This document shows positions 5,719 to 5,850 of a stretch of DNA of 5,850 bases, in pieces. Both the position numbers and the translations under genes were made by a program. This stretch comes from Clostridiaceae bacterium (lineage in GTDB: Bacteria > Bacillota > Clostridia > Saccharofermentanales > UBA5734). Under the pieces are notes generated by a model. The model did no database searches, was not told where the DNA came from, and saw only the letters and a program-made list of their open reading frames with translations. The stretch covers positions 1 through 5,850 of the forward strand of contig JAAYKS010000231.1 in NCBI GenBank assembly GCA_012522285.1, given 5' to 3'. How positions within the stretch are numbered: position 1 is the stretch's first letter; the number at the start of each line of letters is the position of its first letter.

Positions 5719-5850
5719 TTCGCTTTGACAATGGAACCGCGTTTCCCGCCGGCTACGAACCCCGCATGGATGTCCGGGAGACACAGATCGCCATTAAATT
5801 GATCAAAGACCATCTGGAGTCCGAACTCGCGGACACGCTCAATCTGACGC
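5715..5850 (+). CDS. asnA: Aspartate-ammonia ligase (asparagine synthetase A), N-terminal part; runs off the window
   Basis: The first 45 residues are present and the frame is open to the window end. AsnA makes asparagine from aspartate and ammonia with ATP, forming AMP and PPi; it is cytoplasmic and related to class II aminoacyl-tRNA synthetases. The recognised segment is GYEPRMDVRETQIAIKLIKD (13-32) followed by LADTLNLT (38-45), which closely resembles the start of Bacillus/Lactobacillus-type AsnA (YEPKLSIRETQxAIKFI...LNLTRVSAP, from memory). The active-site region lies beyond the window, so catalytic residues cannot be checked. The ATG sits in an ATGA overlap with the CPBP stop and has GAGGTG 5 bases upstream. 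Confidence 0.88.
   Translation, partial: MIRFDNGTAFPAGYEPRMDVRETQIAIKLIKDHLESELADTLNLT

Overview
This 5,850-base window reads as one co-directional (+ strand) housekeeping gene string from a fairly GC-rich member of the Bacillota, most likely of Clostridia type. The basis is gene content and order. An IreB-family regulator, RuvX and DUF1292 proteins occur together, which is a typical Bacillota neighbourhood. They are flanked by MtaB and a Bacillus-type AsnA. I cannot name a genus. There is no IS element, phage gene, CRISPR array, tRNA or rRNA.

Layout: (1) 1-1155, 3' part of mtaB, the tRNA-A37 methylthiotransferase. (2) 1195-1503, ireB-like small phosphoprotein, preceded by a 39-base gap holding a strong Shine-Dalgarno and a weak candidate promoter. 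(3) 1503-2501, an aldo/keto reductase with a C-terminal two-cluster ferredoxin domain, overlapping ireB by one base. (4) 2508-2942, ruvX. (5) 2943-3005, the largest gap, opening with an extended -10 box directly after the ruvX stop. (6) 3006-3473, a DUF1292 protein with an unusual Cys/His-rich N-terminus built from a threefold 21-base repeat. (7) 3454-3792, a second, divergent DUF1292 protein. (8) 3779-4729, a soluble DUF2156 / phosphatidylglycerol lysyltransferase C-terminal-type acyltransferase. (9) 4729-5718, a CPBP-family membrane protease. (10) 5715-5850, the 5' end of asnA (aspartate-ammonia ligase).

Genes from ireB to ruvX are tightly packed, as are those from the first DUF1292 gene to asnA, with overlaps or gaps of a few bases. 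This suggests two transcription units, or one unit with an internal promoter at about 2940. No convincing intrinsic terminator was seen. Themes are translation quality (MtaB), Holliday-junction/rRNA processing (RuvX), kinase-linked envelope stress regulation (IreB), envelope or membrane functions (DUF2156, CPBP) and amino-acid supply (AsnA). A shared function beyond co-transcription is not shown by the sequence.

I found no convincing new multi-gene system. The most interesting points are the repeat-built metal-ligand-like N-terminus of the first DUF1292 protein, the ferredoxin-fused reductase between ireB and ruvX, and the N-terminal extension of IreB.
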